The notes beneath the pieces were generated by a model that did no database searches, was not told the DNA's origin, and worked only from the letters and a program-made list of their open reading frames with translations. The position numbers and the translations under genes were made by a program. This document shows, piece after piece, positions 33,344 through 41,747 of a stretch of DNA of 64,000 nt. Origin of the DNA: JAFALK01 sp036500605 (GTDB taxonomy: Bacteria; Pseudomonadota; Gammaproteobacteria; Burkholderiales; Burkholderiaceae_C); the NCBI GenBank assembly GCA_036500605.1, contig DASYBU010000039.1, forward strand, positions 12,885 to 76,884, given 5' to 3'. Within the stretch, counting starts at the first letter, position 1, and the number at the start of each line of letters is the position of its first letter.

Positions 33344-35806
33344 ATGAACACGCCAGACACCCGCCTCAACCCTCACCTGGACGCCGCGATCCAACGCATC
33401 CGCATTGCCGCCGAGCAGGCGGCGGAGCGCTGTGCCGAAGGTCTCGGGATGGCGGCGCTCTCCTCAGGCAATATCAAGAAGCGTGATCTGCTGATGTCCT
33501 CGCAGTTCATCTTCCGCAAGCAGCAGGCGATCTTCAGCCAGCGCTTCTACCAATCGCTGCGCACGCAGATCGCCACCGAATCCAACGCGCCGGCACCCGC
33601 CGCGCAAACCACGAGTTCGGCCCGCAAGTCGGGCAAGCAGGACTGGAGCGAGCTCTCGCTGATGGACGACGAGCAGGTCGACGCGCTGGTCGCGGCCGAC
33701 CGCATCGGCCTGGCCCTCGGTCACCAGAGCGAGTGGGAACTGCGCGAGGTCGAGACCTATGTGTTCGGCCTCAGCGCCGGTGAACGCAACCCGCTGCGCC
33801 CGGAGCTCGTGGCCGGCGCCTTGCTCGAAGGCGTGAACGCGACGACCGACGATGCGCCGACCCGCGAAGTGCTGATCGACGAAATGACCCGCGCGATGGC
33901 GCAGGAGATGCGCGGCTGCTACGCCGACATCGCCGAGCTGTTCCGCAACCGCGGCCTGCGTCCACAGGACTTGCGCGTGCGCGGTGCTGATTCCCACACG
34001 ACGCGTAACCAGTCGCTGCAAGGCGGAGCACCGAGCATGCCGGGCGAGTTTGACCCACGCGGTCAGCGCCACAGTGGTCATGGCGGCCACACGGGACACG
34101 GCGGTCACGGCGGTCACGGCGGTCACAGCGGTTATGGCGGCCACGGCGGCCCCAGCGGTCATGGCTCGCAAATGGGCAGTTATGGCGGTGGCCGCGGCGG
34201 CTATCCGCAGGGTCACGGCGGCGGTGGCGGCGGTTTCGGCATGGTCGATCCGCAGATGATGGATCTGCTGCGCCGGCTCTCTCACATGCCTTCACCCGGT
34301 TACGGTGGTGGCGGCTTCGCGCCGAGCCAACCGGGCGGCTTCGAGCCCTCGGGCTTTGGCGAGGGCCAGGCGGTCGATTGGCAGAACGTGCCGATGCCGC
34401 CAAACCTGATCCACCTGCACCGCGATGAGTTGCGCCAGGCCTCCACGGGCCGCCTGGACAATATGGTCATCGACGTGGTGGGCAGCCTGTTCGACCAGAT
34501 CCTGGCCGACGCCAAGGTGCCGCCGCAGATGGCCCGCCTGGTGGCGCGCCTGCAACTGCCGGTGCTGCGCGTCGCGCTCGGCGACAACACCTTCTTCTCC
34601 TCGCGCAAGCACCCGGTGCGGCGCTTCGTCAACCGCATGGCCTCGCTGGCCTGCGCGTACGACGATTTCTCGGAAGACCCGGGCCGCGCCTTCCTGGCTC
34701 GCGTGCGCGAGCTCGTGCAGGACGTGGCCAATGGCGACTTCGACCACATGGAGGTCTACGAGGCCAAGCTCGACGAGCTCGAAGCCTTCATCGCCGAACA
34801 GACCGCCGCCGCGCTCAAATCACAAGGCGACGCCGCTGCGCTGATCGAGCGCAAGGAAGTCGACCTGCGCCTGCAGCAGCGCTACATGCAGCAGTTGCAG
34901 GCCGCACTCGGCCCCGTGCCGATGGCGCCCTTCCTGCGCGAATTTCTCTCGCAGGTCTGGAGCCAGGCGATCGTTCAAGCCTCGCGCGAAGGTGCGCCTG
35001 AGCGCGAGCTGCGCCTGCGCCAGTTCGGCCGTGACCTGGTGATGAGCGTGCAGCCCAAGAGCGGTACGGCCGCGCGCCAGACCTTCCTCGGGCAGTTGCC
35101 CATGCTGATGCGCACGCTCAACGAAGGGCTGGATCTGATCCAGTGGCCCGAAGCGGCGCGCAAGACTTTCTTTGGCGACCTGCTGCCGGCGCATGCCGAA
35201 TCGCTGAAGGGCCAGGGCCTGTCGCCGCTCGAAACCAATCTGCTGGCCAAGCAGCTCGAGCAAGTGTTCGGCTGCGCGCCGCCGAGCGAGAAAGATCTGC
35301 CGGCCAGCACCGGCAACACGGCCCCACAAGACCTCGACGGCCCGCGCCTGACCGCTGCCGAGGCCAAGAGCCTGGGCCTGATGGACGAGACCGGCGTCGA
35401 CTGGGACGGCAAGGTCGACATCGAATTGGTCGTGCCCGTGGGCGAGAACGCCGACGTGCCGCTGCTGTCCGAAGAGATCAGCCTCGATGGCTTGCCGGCC
35501 GTGACGGAAGAAGCCGAACCGGTGAGCGGCGAGCTGCTGATCGACCATCTGCAACTCGGCTTCGCATACCAGATGAATGTCGGTGACGAGTGGAAGAAGA
35601 TGCGCCTCGCGCACATCAGCGCCGGCCGCAGCTTCTTCATCTTCACGCAGGGCACCAAGCACCAGGAAACGGTCACGATGACCGCGCGCATGCTCAAGCG
35701 CATGTGCGAGTCGGGCCGCCTGCGCTCGTTCGAGAATTCCTATCTGCTGGAACGCGCCACGGCGCGGGCGCGCAAGCAGCTCGCGGCGCTCAACTCACAG
35801 CACTAG
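33344..35806 (+). CDS. DUF1631 family protein with internal Gly/His-rich repeat
   Basis: The 820-residue protein matches DUF1631, a large cytoplasmic family of gamma- and beta-proteobacteria with no proven function. It is mostly helical, with conserved blocks near residues 360-500 (WQNVPMPPNLIHLHRDELRQ in part, then VVGSLFDQILAD) and near the C-terminus a PilZ-like barrel region (VGDEWKKMRLAHIS). A low-complexity Gly/His segment occupies about residues 240-300. The ATG at 33344 was chosen; the frame is open 75 bases upstream without homology. The stop overlaps the convergent pdxA stop by 12 bases. Confidence 0.88.
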   Translation: MNTPDTRLNPHLDAAIQRIRIAAEQAAERCAEGLGMAALSSGNIKKRDLLMSSQFIFRKQQAIFSQRFYQSLRTQIATESNAPAPAAQTTSSARKSGKQDWSELSLMDDEQVDALVAADRIGLALGHQSEWELREVETYVFGLSAGERNPLRPELVAGALLEGVNATTDDAPTREVLIDEMTRAMAQEMRGCYADIAELFRNRGLRPQDLRVRGADSHTTRNQSLQGGAPSMPGEFDPRGQRHSGHGGHTGHGGHGGHGGHSGYGGHGGPSGHGSQMGSYGGGRGGYPQGHGGGGGGFGMVDPQMMDLLRRLSHMPSPGYGGGGFAPSQPGGFEPSGFGEGQAVDWQNVPMPPNLIHLHRDELRQASTGRLDNMVIDVVGSLFDQILADAKVPPQMARLVARLQLPVLRVALGDNTFFSSRKHPVRRFVNRMASLACAYDDFSEDPGRAFLARVRELVQDVANGDFDHMEVYEAKLDELEAFIAEQTAAALKSQGDAAALIERKEVDLRLQQRYMQQLQAALGPVPMAPFLREFLSQVWSQAIVQASREGAPERELRLRQFGRDLVMSVQPKSGTAARQTFLGQLPMLMRTLNEGLDLIQWPEAARKTFFGDLLPAHAESLKGQGLSPLETNLLAKQLEQVFGCAPPSEKDLPASTGNTAPQDLDGPRLTAAEAKSLGLMDETGVDWDGKVDIELVVPVGENADVPLLSEEISLDGLPAVTEEAEPVSGELLIDHLQLGFAYQMNVGDEWKKMRLAHISAGRSFFIFTQGTKHQETVTMTARMLKRMCESGRLRSFENSYLLERATARARKQLAALNSQH
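34063..34245 (+). repeat. Tandem repeat coding for Gly-Gly-His units
   Basis: Within the DUF1631 gene, nine-base GGTCACGGC-like units recur in near-tandem and code for repeated GGH or GHGGH. At least eight His residues fall within about 55 residues. The segment looks prone to slippage by multiples of three or nine bases and could bind metal or phase-separate; nothing shows which. Confidence 0.8.
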
Positions 35807-36787
35807 ATCGCGGGCCATGCGGATGGCTGCGAGCATGCTCGCGGGATCGGCTTTGCCTTGGCCCGCTATATCGAACGCCGTGCCGTGATCGGGGCTGGTG
35901 CGCACGAACGGCAGGCCCAGCGTCACGTTAACGCCCTGCTCCACGCCGAGATACTTCACCGGAATCAGGCCTTGGTCGTGCGTCATCGCGACGACAGCAT
36001 CAAACTCGCCGCGACGCGCGCGCATGAACACGGTGTCGGGCGCATGCGGCCCGCTGGCGAGGATGTGCTCAAGCCGCGCCGCGTTGATCGCCGGCACGAT
36101 GTGGTCGATTTCCTCGCTGCCGAACAAACCGCCCTCGCCCGCATGCGGGTTCAGGCCCGCGACACCGATGCGCGGCTGCGCGATGCCAAAGCGCTTGAGC
36201 GCGGCGTCAGCGATGCGGATCGTCTGCAGCACCGCGTCAAAATTGATCTGCTCGATCGCCTGGCGCAGCGAGCAGTGGATCGTCACCAGCACCACGCGCA
36301 ATTCAGGATTGGCCAGCATCATGCGCACGGGACGCAGCACGCCGCCATCGGCCGCCAGCTCTTGCAGCAGTTCGGTGTGGCCCGGATGCGGAACCCCGGC
36401 CGCGTGGAAGGCTTCCTTGTGGATGGGCGCGGTGACGATGCCCTTGGCTTGGCCTTCATGCACAGCACGCACGGCGGCGGCAATGCAACGTGCAGCCGCG
36501 AGGCCGGCGCGTGCATCGATCTGGCCCATCGGGCAATCGAGCAGGCCCTTGGGCAGATCGTCGGGTTGCCAGATGCGCAGGCTGCGCGGCGGCGTGGCGT
36601 CGGTCGGTGAATCGACCAGCGCCAGAGGCAGCGCACCTTGCAAGGCACGGCGCATGACGTCAAGGTCACCGACCACGCAAAGATCGGCGCCACCGTCCTG
36701 CATCACCGCCTTGGCGACGATCTCGGGGCCGATGCCGCAGGCGTCGCCCATGGTGAGCAGCAGCGGAAGATGAGTGTCTTGGGTCAT
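35795..36787 (-). CDS. pdxA: 4-hydroxythreonine-4-phosphate dehydrogenase
   Basis: The 330-residue protein starts with LLLTMGDACGIGPEI and contains the PdxA blocks IVTAPIHKEAFHAAG (about 135-149), HTELL near 155, AGLNPHAGEGGLFG-type sequence near 232 and FVRTSPDHGTAFDIAGQG near 300. His in HTELL, His in NPHAGE and His in SPDHGTA are the zinc ligands. It acts in pyridoxal phosphate synthesis (DXP-dependent route). The ATG at 36787 overlaps the nif3-like stop by four bases. Confidence 0.95.
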   Translation of the reverse strand: MTQDTHLPLLLTMGDACGIGPEIVAKAVMQDGGADLCVVGDLDVMRRALQGALPLALVDSPTDATPPRSLRIWQPDDLPKGLLDCPMGQIDARAGLAAARCIAAAVRAVHEGQAKGIVTAPIHKEAFHAAGVPHPGHTELLQELAADGGVLRPVRMMLANPELRVVLVTIHCSLRQAIEQINFDAVLQTIRIADAALKRFGIAQPRIGVAGLNPHAGEGGLFGSEEIDHIVPAINAARLEHILASGPHAPDTVFMRARRGEFDAVVAMTHDQGLIPVKYLGVEQGVNVTLGLPFVRTSPDHGTAFDIAGQGKADPASMLAAIRMARDLVL

Positions 36788-37527
36788 GCTGGATTGGGAA
36801 TATCGATGAACTGTTGCGTCAAGCCCAGCGCCCGTGCCGCGTGGGCCGCCAGCGCCTGCACGCCGTAGCGCTCGGTGGCATGGTGCCCGGCCGCGATGAA
36901 GGCCACGCCCATCTCGCGAGCATAGTGGGCTTGCGGCTCGGAGATCTCGCCGGTCACATAAACATCGGCGCCGGCTGCGATCGCGGCCTCGAAATAACCC
37001 TGCGCGCCACCGGTACACCAGGCCACGCGGCGCAGGCGCCGGCCATCGCCCGGCACGGCGACAACGCTGCGGCGGAGTTGTTGTTCGATATGCGCTGTCA
37101 GTGTGGGCAGATCGCTATCGAGCGCGCCGACAAAGCCCAGATCCTGCTCGCCAAAGCGCTGGTCAGCCTGCCAGCCGAGCACGCGCCCGAGCTGCGCGTT
37201 GTTGCCGAGTTCGGCGTGCGCATCGAGCGGCAGATGGTAGGCGATCAGGTTGATGTCATGCGCGAGCAAGCGCGAAAGACGCTGCTTCATCCAGCCGGTG
37301 ATGCGGCCATCCTGCCCGCGCCAGAACAGGCCGTGGTGGACCAGGATCGCATCGGCTTTCGCTTTGATCGCCGCGTCGATCAGGTCGAGGCTCGCGGTCA
37401 CACCGCAGACCAGATGGCGGATCTGCTCGCGGCCCTCGACCTGCAGGCCGTTCGGCCCATAATCCTTGAAACGCGCGGCTTCAAGCGTCTGGTCGAGATG
37501 GCGGACAAGGTCGGTGCGATGGGTCAT
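36784..37527 (-). CDS. Nif3-like dinuclear metal-centre protein (YbgI family)
   Basis: The 247-residue protein begins near RFKDYGPNGLQVEGR and shows the metal-binding pattern HHGLFWRGQDG near residue 63 and AGHHATERYG near 215, typical of the NIF3/YbgI hexameric family. A GTP cyclohydrolase I type 2 label is often attached, but the cellular role is unresolved. Its start codon is only 5-11 bases from the divergent protease gene. It is coupled to pdxA downstream. Confidence 0.92.
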   Translation of the reverse strand: MTHRTDLVRHLDQTLEAARFKDYGPNGLQVEGREQIRHLVCGVTASLDLIDAAIKAKADAILVHHGLFWRGQDGRITGWMKQRLSRLLAHDINLIAYHLPLDAHAELGNNAQLGRVLGWQADQRFGEQDLGFVGALDSDLPTLTAHIEQQLRRSVVAVPGDGRRLRRVAWCTGGAQGYFEAAIAAGADVYVTGEISEPQAHYAREMGVAFIAAGHHATERYGVQALAAHAARALGLTQQFIDIPNPA

Positions 37528-37538
37528 GGAGTGTGGGT

Positions 37539-38681
37539 GTGCGCAAACTCTGGCTGATTTTCGCTCAGGCCTGTACCGTGGCCCTGGCGGTGCTCTTCGT
37601 GCTGCAGACGCTGAAGCCGGAATGGCTGGCGCGCGCCGGCAATCACACGGTGATGCTAGCGGCTCCGTTCAGCGCAAGCGGCAATAAATCCGATGCGCCG
37701 CATCCGGGGCTCGCCCTGGCCGCGCACCGCGCTTCGCCCGCGGTGGTCAGCGTGACGGCCAGCAAGCTGGCTCATGGCATGCCGCGCGATGCTTGGTCGC
37801 GGCTGATCGGGCCGCTGCGCGAGCAGCACATGCAGCAAGGCCTCGGCTCGGGCGTGATCGTGTCGGCCGAAGGCTATCTGCTGACGAACAACCATGTGGT
37901 CTCGGGCGCGTCGGACATCGAAGTGCAGCTGGCCGATGGTCGCCAGGCGCAGGCCACGCTCGTCGGTTCCGATCCGGAGACCGATCTGGCCCTGCTCAAG
38001 ATCTCGCTGGACCGCCTGCCGGTGATCGCGCTCGGCGATGCCGATCATCTGCAGGTCGGCGACACGGTGCTGGCCATCGGCAACCCGTTCAACGTCGGGC
38101 AGACGGTGACCTCCGGCATCGTCAGCGCGCTCGGTCGCACGCAGCTTGGCATCAATCTCTATGAGAACTTCATCCAGACCGATGCCGCGATCAACCCCGG
38201 CAACTCGGGCGGCGCGCTGGTGGATGGCGAGGGCAATCTGGTCGGCATCAACACGGCGATCTTCTCGCGCAGCGGCGGCAGCCTGGGCATCGGCTTCGCG
38301 ATTCCGGTCAGCACCGCGCGAGACGTGATGGCCGCGCTGATGAAGGACGGCGTGGTGCAGCGCGGCTGGATCGGCGTGCAAACGCGTGACCTGACGCCCG
38401 AGTTCATCGAATCCTTCAAGCTGCCCGTTCTGCAAGGCGTGCTGGTCAGCCGCGTGGTCGATGGAGCGCCGGCCGAGAAGGCCGGCATCAAGCCCGGCGA
38501 TGTGCTGCTGCAGGTGGGCGAGCACGCGGTGGTTTCGCCCGCTGATCTGCTGCTGACTGTCTCGGCACTCAAGCCGCAGAGCCGCACGCGCGTTGCAGTT
38601 CAGCGTGGCAAGGAGAAGCTCGAAGTCACGCTGCTCGTGGGCTTGCGGCCCAAGCTGCAGGCGGAAGAAGATCCTGAATGA
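37539..38681 (+). CDS. DegS/Do-like membrane-anchored serine protease with one PDZ domain
   Basis: An N-terminal membrane anchor (about residues 4-22) precedes a trypsin-like domain with the triad His in LLTNNHVV, Asp in DPETDLALLK and Ser in NPGNSGGAL. A single PDZ domain follows (about 275-370, GVLVSRVVDGAPAEKAGIKPGD). One PDZ and an anchor fit DegS-type sensors rather than soluble DegP. GTG 37539 is favoured because GGAG lies seven bases upstream; GTG 37533 is also possible. No rseA or rpoE lies nearby. Confidence 0.92.
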   Translation: MRKLWLIFAQACTVALAVLFVLQTLKPEWLARAGNHTVMLAAPFSASGNKSDAPHPGLALAAHRASPAVVSVTASKLAHGMPRDAWSRLIGPLREQHMQQGLGSGVIVSAEGYLLTNNHVVSGASDIEVQLADGRQAQATLVGSDPETDLALLKISLDRLPVIALGDADHLQVGDTVLAIGNPFNVGQTVTSGIVSALGRTQLGINLYENFIQTDAAINPGNSGGALVDGEGNLVGINTAIFSRSGGSLGIGFAIPVSTARDVMAALMKDGVVQRGWIGVQTRDLTPEFIESFKLPVLQGVLVSRVVDGAPAEKAGIKPGDVLLQVGEHAVVSPADLLLTVSALKPQSRTRVAVQRGKEKLEVTLLVGLRPKLQAEEDPE

Positions 38682-38684
38682 GGA

Positions 38685-39479
38685 TCAGGTTTTCTTCTCT
38701 TCGACTTCTGACGCGTCAGGCTGCTTCGAGTAACGGATGAAGAAGCTCGCAGCCATGAGCCCGACTTCGTAGAGCAGGCACATCGGGATCGCCAGCGAGA
38801 GCATCGAGACGAGATCCGGCGGCGTGATGACGGCCGCCACGACGAAGGCGACGACGACAAAATAGCCGCGCCACTCGCGCATCTTCTCCACGCTGACCAA
38901 GCCCATGCGCGCCAGCACCACCACGATGACCGGCACTTCAAATGCCGCACCAAAGGCGATGAACATGTTCATCACAAAGCCGAGATAGGCCTCGATGTCA
39001 GGCGCCGCCCGGATGCTCTTGGGCGCAAAGGTCTGGATGAAGGTAAAGACCTTGCCGAAGACGAAGAAGTAGCAGAAGGCCACACCCACAAAGAACAGCA
39101 CGCTGCTGGAGATCACCAGCGGCAGCACCAGGCGCTTCTCATGCGAATACAGGCCCGGCGCCACAAAGGCCCAGATCTGGTACAGCACGACCGGCAAGGC
39201 CAGCATGAAGCCCGCCAGCAAGGTGACCTTCATCGGCACCATGAAGGGCGAGATCACATTGGTGGCGATCAGCGTGGATCCTTCGGGCAGATGGGCGACC
39301 AGCGGCGCTGCCAGCAGGTCGTACATGTGCGAGGGGCCGGGATACAGGCACAGCAGGCCGAAGCCGACCAGGATCGCGAGCGTGGCGCGGACAAGCCGAT
39401 CCCGCAACTCGATCAGGTGCGAGACAAAGGGCTGCTCGGTGCCGGCGAGTTCGTCGTCGGGCTCGGGGGTGTTGGCCAT
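38685..39479 (-). CDS. tatC: Sec-independent protein translocase TatC
   Basis: The 264-residue protein has the six-helix TatC pattern, N-terminal FVSHLIELRDRLVRA, the conserved Glu in the second helix region and FAPEKSIRAAPDIEAYLG-like periplasmic sequence near 105-125. It binds twin-arginine signal peptides and recruits TatA. Its stop is three bases from the convergent protease stop. It follows tatB by three bases. Confidence 0.96.
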   Translation of the reverse strand: MANTPEPDDELAGTEQPFVSHLIELRDRLVRATLAILVGFGLLCLYPGPSHMYDLLAAPLVAHLPEGSTLIATNVISPFMVPMKVTLLAGFMLALPVVLYQIWAFVAPGLYSHEKRLVLPLVISSSVLFFVGVAFCYFFVFGKVFTFIQTFAPKSIRAAPDIEAYLGFVMNMFIAFGAAFEVPVIVVVLARMGLVSVEKMREWRGYFVVVAFVVAAVITPPDLVSMLSLAIPMCLLYEVGLMAASFFIRYSKQPDASEVEEKKT

Positions 39480-39482
39480 GAT

Positions 39483-39950
39483 TTAGAAAGTCCGTCCGGG
39501 CGGACGGAAACGCGCGACGCGGGCCGCGCCGGACTGCACATTGCGGCGCACGCCCTGGTTCTGCTTGTACCACTGCGGCGTGGCGCCTCGCTTGAGGCGC
39601 CAGTTCTTGCGTGGGTGCTTGTAGAAAGGCGGCAGCGGGTCGTAGCCGCCGATCGCATTGGCCGATCCATCGCCCCAGGCATCGTTCAAAGCCGTGCTGG
39701 CGTTGTGGACCTCGTTGCGCACGCCTTCATGGATGTCGCGCGCGGCATCCTCGACGTGGGTCTTCATCTTCTTGAGCTCTTCGAGCTCGATGGAGCGGTT
39801 GACCTCGGCCTTGACGTCGGCCACATAGCGCTGCGCCTTGCCCATCAGGTGGCCGACCGTGCGGGCCACGCGCGGCAGCTTCTCGGGGCCGAGCACCACG
39901 AGGGCGACGGCGCCGATCAGCGCGATCTTGTCGATACCGAAGTCGAGCAT
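39483..39950 (-). CDS. tatB: Sec-independent protein translocase TatB
   Basis: The 155-residue protein has the Hcf106/TatB N-terminal membrane helix and hinge (FGIDKIALIGAVALVVLGPEKLP), an amphipathic helix and a long, charged cytoplasmic tail ending with Arg-rich sequence. It forms the substrate receptor with TatC. The GPEKLP hinge is diagnostic of TatB. Confidence 0.95.
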   Translation of the reverse strand: MLDFGIDKIALIGAVALVVLGPEKLPRVARTVGHLMGKAQRYVADVKAEVNRSIELEELKKMKTHVEDAARDIHEGVRNEVHNASTALNDAWGDGSANAIGGYDPLPPFYKHPRKNWRLKRGATPQWYKQNQGVRRNVQSGAARVARFRPPGRTF

Positions 39951-39966
39951 GCGTCAGACTTGAGCG

Positions 39967-40194
39967 TTAGCTCTTGGTCTTGGCTTCGACGTCGACCGTG
40001 TGCGCGTCAGGCTTGTCCGGATTGGACAGCTGCTGCGGCGGCACGTCGGTCGTCGAACCGTCCTTCATGCCGTCCTTGAAACCCCTGACCGCGGCACCGA
40101 GATCGGTGCCCACGTTCTTCAGCTTCTTGGTGCCGAACACCATCACCACGATCAACAGCACAACCAACCAGTGCCAGATGCTGAATGAACCCAT
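39967..40194 (-). CDS. tatA: Sec-independent protein translocase TatA
   Basis: The 75-residue protein has one N-terminal helix (WHWLVVLLIVVMVFGTKKL) and an amphipathic helix with DLGAAVRGFKDGM, as in TatA/E. It polymerises into the transport pore. GGAG lies seven bases before the ATG. Gene order tatA-tatB-tatC after HIT and hisE is common in Burkholderiales. Confidence 0.95.
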   Translation of the reverse strand: MGSFSIWHWLVVLLIVVMVFGTKKLKNVGTDLGAAVRGFKDGMKDGSTTDVPPQQLSNPDKPDAHTVDVEAKTKS

Positions 40195-40244
40195 AACGTT
40201 CTCCTCGAATGGAATTAGTCTGATTTTAGGCGCTTAGCGAGCCC

Positions 40245-40592
40245 TTAACCCTTGGCCCACGGCCGCGGGCCACCAAATGCATGCATATGGAGGTGATAAA
40301 CCTCCTGACCACCGTCTTTTCCGGTGTTGATGACGGTACGGAAACCGTTCTCGACGCCCAACTCGCGCATCAGGCGCGGCGCCAGGGTGCTCATGTGACC
40401 CAGCAGCGGCGCATGCTCGGGCGTGAGCTCCATCATCGTCGGAATGTGCACCTTGGGAATCAGCAGGATGTGCACGGGCGCCCAGGGGTTGATGTCATGA
40501 AAGACCAGCACCTGCTCGTCCTCGAACACCTTCTTGGAAGGAATCTGGCCGGCGATGATCTTGCAGAAGATGCAGTTCGGGTCGTGACTCAT
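40245..40592 (-). CDS. HIT family (histidine triad) nucleotide-binding protein
   Basis: The 115-residue protein starts with CIFCKIIAGQIPS and ends with the triad HLHMHAFGG near residue 100. HinT-type enzymes hydrolyse nucleoside phosphoramidates and acyl-adenylates. The ATG at 40592 was chosen because the Zn-finger-like CIFC segment begins just after it; the frame is open to 40649. It sits 10 bases after hisE and before tatA. Confidence 0.94.
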   Translation of the reverse strand: MSHDPNCIFCKIIAGQIPSKKVFEDEQVLVFHDINPWAPVHILLIPKVHIPTMMELTPEHAPLLGHMSTLAPRLMRELGVENGFRTVINTGKDGGQEVYHLHMHAFGGPRPWAKG

Positions 40593-40602
40593 GGCTGTTT
40601 CC

Positions 40603-40932
40603 CTACTTCTTTCTTGACGCGAATTCTTCCAGGCCCGACAGGCCTTCACGACGTGCGAGTTCCTTCAGCACGTCTTGAGGCGAGAGGTCGAACTGGGCCA
40701 GTGCCACCATCGTGTGGAACCACAGGTCGGCGGTTTCATAGACGATCTTTTGCGCGTCGCCGTCCTTGGCGGCCATCACGAGTTCGGTGGCTTCCTCGCC
40801 GACCTTCTTCAGGATGGCGTCGGTGCCCTTGTCAAACAGCTTGGCAACATAACTTTGCGTCGGATCGGCACCATTTCCTGGCTTGCGCGATTCGATCACC
40901 TCGGCCAGCTTGGCCAGAATGTCGGCGTTCAT
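40603..40932 (-). CDS. hisE: Phosphoribosyl-ATP pyrophosphatase
   Basis: The 109-residue protein matches HisE, a MazG-superfamily enzyme, with SYVAKLFDKGTDAILKKVGEE (about residues 28-48), EATELVMAAKDGD and YETADLWFHTMVAL near 66-79 carrying the acidic metal ligands. It hydrolyses phosphoribosyl-ATP in histidine synthesis. Its start overlaps the Nudix-HisI fusion stop in an ATGA arrangement. Being intact, it makes the fused Nudix domain unnecessary for this step. Confidence 0.96.
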   Translation of the reverse strand: MNADILAKLAEVIESRKPGNGADPTQSYVAKLFDKGTDAILKKVGEEATELVMAAKDGDAQKIVYETADLWFHTMVALAQFDLSPQDVLKELARREGLSGLEEFASRKK

Positions 40933-41747
40933 TTGTAGATGCTCTCCGGGTCTTTCAGCACGGGGTCCACAGCATGCCAGGCGCCGTTCTCGAAGCGCTG
41001 GAAGAAGCAGCTGTGGCGGCCGGTGTGGCAGGCTATGCCAGGCTCGTGCCCGTTCTGCGTGATGGTCAGCAGAACCACGTCGTTATCGCAGTCCATGCGC
41101 ATCGCGTGCACCGTCTGCGTGTGGCCCGATTCCTCGCCCTTGTGCCAGAGCTTCTTGCGCGAACGGCTCCAGTAGACGGCCTCGCCGCGCTCGGCGGTCA
41201 GCGCCAGAGATTCGCGGTTCATCCAGGCGAACATCATCACGTCGCCGCTGCCCTGCTCCTGCGCGATCACGGGCACCAGGCCGTCGGCATCCCACTTCAC
41301 TTCATCGAGCCAGTTGCGGTGCGTGGGGCCGCTGTGGTCGCGTTCCTGCGCAAACCAATCGAGCACGGGGATGGTGCCGGGCAACACGGGCTGCTGCTGC
41401 ACGGGCAGGTTCTCCCAGGCCATCGTCTGCTGCTCGCGCATCTCGAACTCACCGCTCCACTCGAAGACCTTGCAGAAATGCAGCCGGACCCGCGCGTGCG
41501 GATAGTCCATGATCTCGATCTTCCAGGGATCGACGGCACCGATCGTGATGCCGAGCTCCTCGTGCAGCTCACGGCGCAGCGCCTCCTCCACCGTTTCGCC
41601 CGCTTCGAGCTTGCCGCCGGGGAATTCCCAGTAGCCGGCGAAGACCTTGCCGGCCGGCCGCGATGTCAGCAGGAACTTGCCGTCAGGCGCGACCAGCACG
41701 CCGACCGCCACATCGACGGGCATGCGCTCTTCCTGGGGATCACTCAT
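40929..41747 (-). CDS. hisI: Fusion of a Nudix (MutT-like) domain with phosphoribosyl-AMP cyclohydrolase (HisI)
   Basis: One uninterrupted 272-residue frame holds two complete enzymes. Residues about 9-136 are a MutT-type Nudix hydrolase with a perfect Nudix box at 45-67 (GKLEAGE then REL then EEL), and upstream PAGKVFAGYWEFPGG. Residues about 145-272 are HisI with WMNRESL, CDND and CHTGRHSC (zinc ligands C220, C240, C247). Standalone HisI normally starts at the Met before NWLDEVKW; here that position is Arg (CGC). The upstream DUF815 gene is the usual neighbour of a standalone mutT, and hisE follows, so two syntenic blocks meet at this gene. Confidence 0.93.
   Translation of the reverse strand: MSDPQEERMPVDVAVGVLVAPDGKFLLTSRPAGKVFAGYWEFPGGKLEAGETVEEALRRELHEELGITIGAVDPWKIEIMDYPHARVRLHFCKVFEWSGEFEMREQQTMAWENLPVQQQPVLPGTIPVLDWFAQERDHSGPTHRNWLDEVKWDADGLVPVIAQEQGSGDVMMFAWMNRESLALTAERGEAVYWSRSRKKLWHKGEESGHTQTVHAMRMDCDNDVVLLTITQNGHEPGIACHTGRHSCFFQRFENGAWHAVDPVLKDPESIYK

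Noticed and set aside
34063..34245. Possible CRISPR or minisatellite array
   Set aside because: Units are 9-12 bases, in frame and inside a coding gene, without spacers of constant length; a coding repeat explains it.
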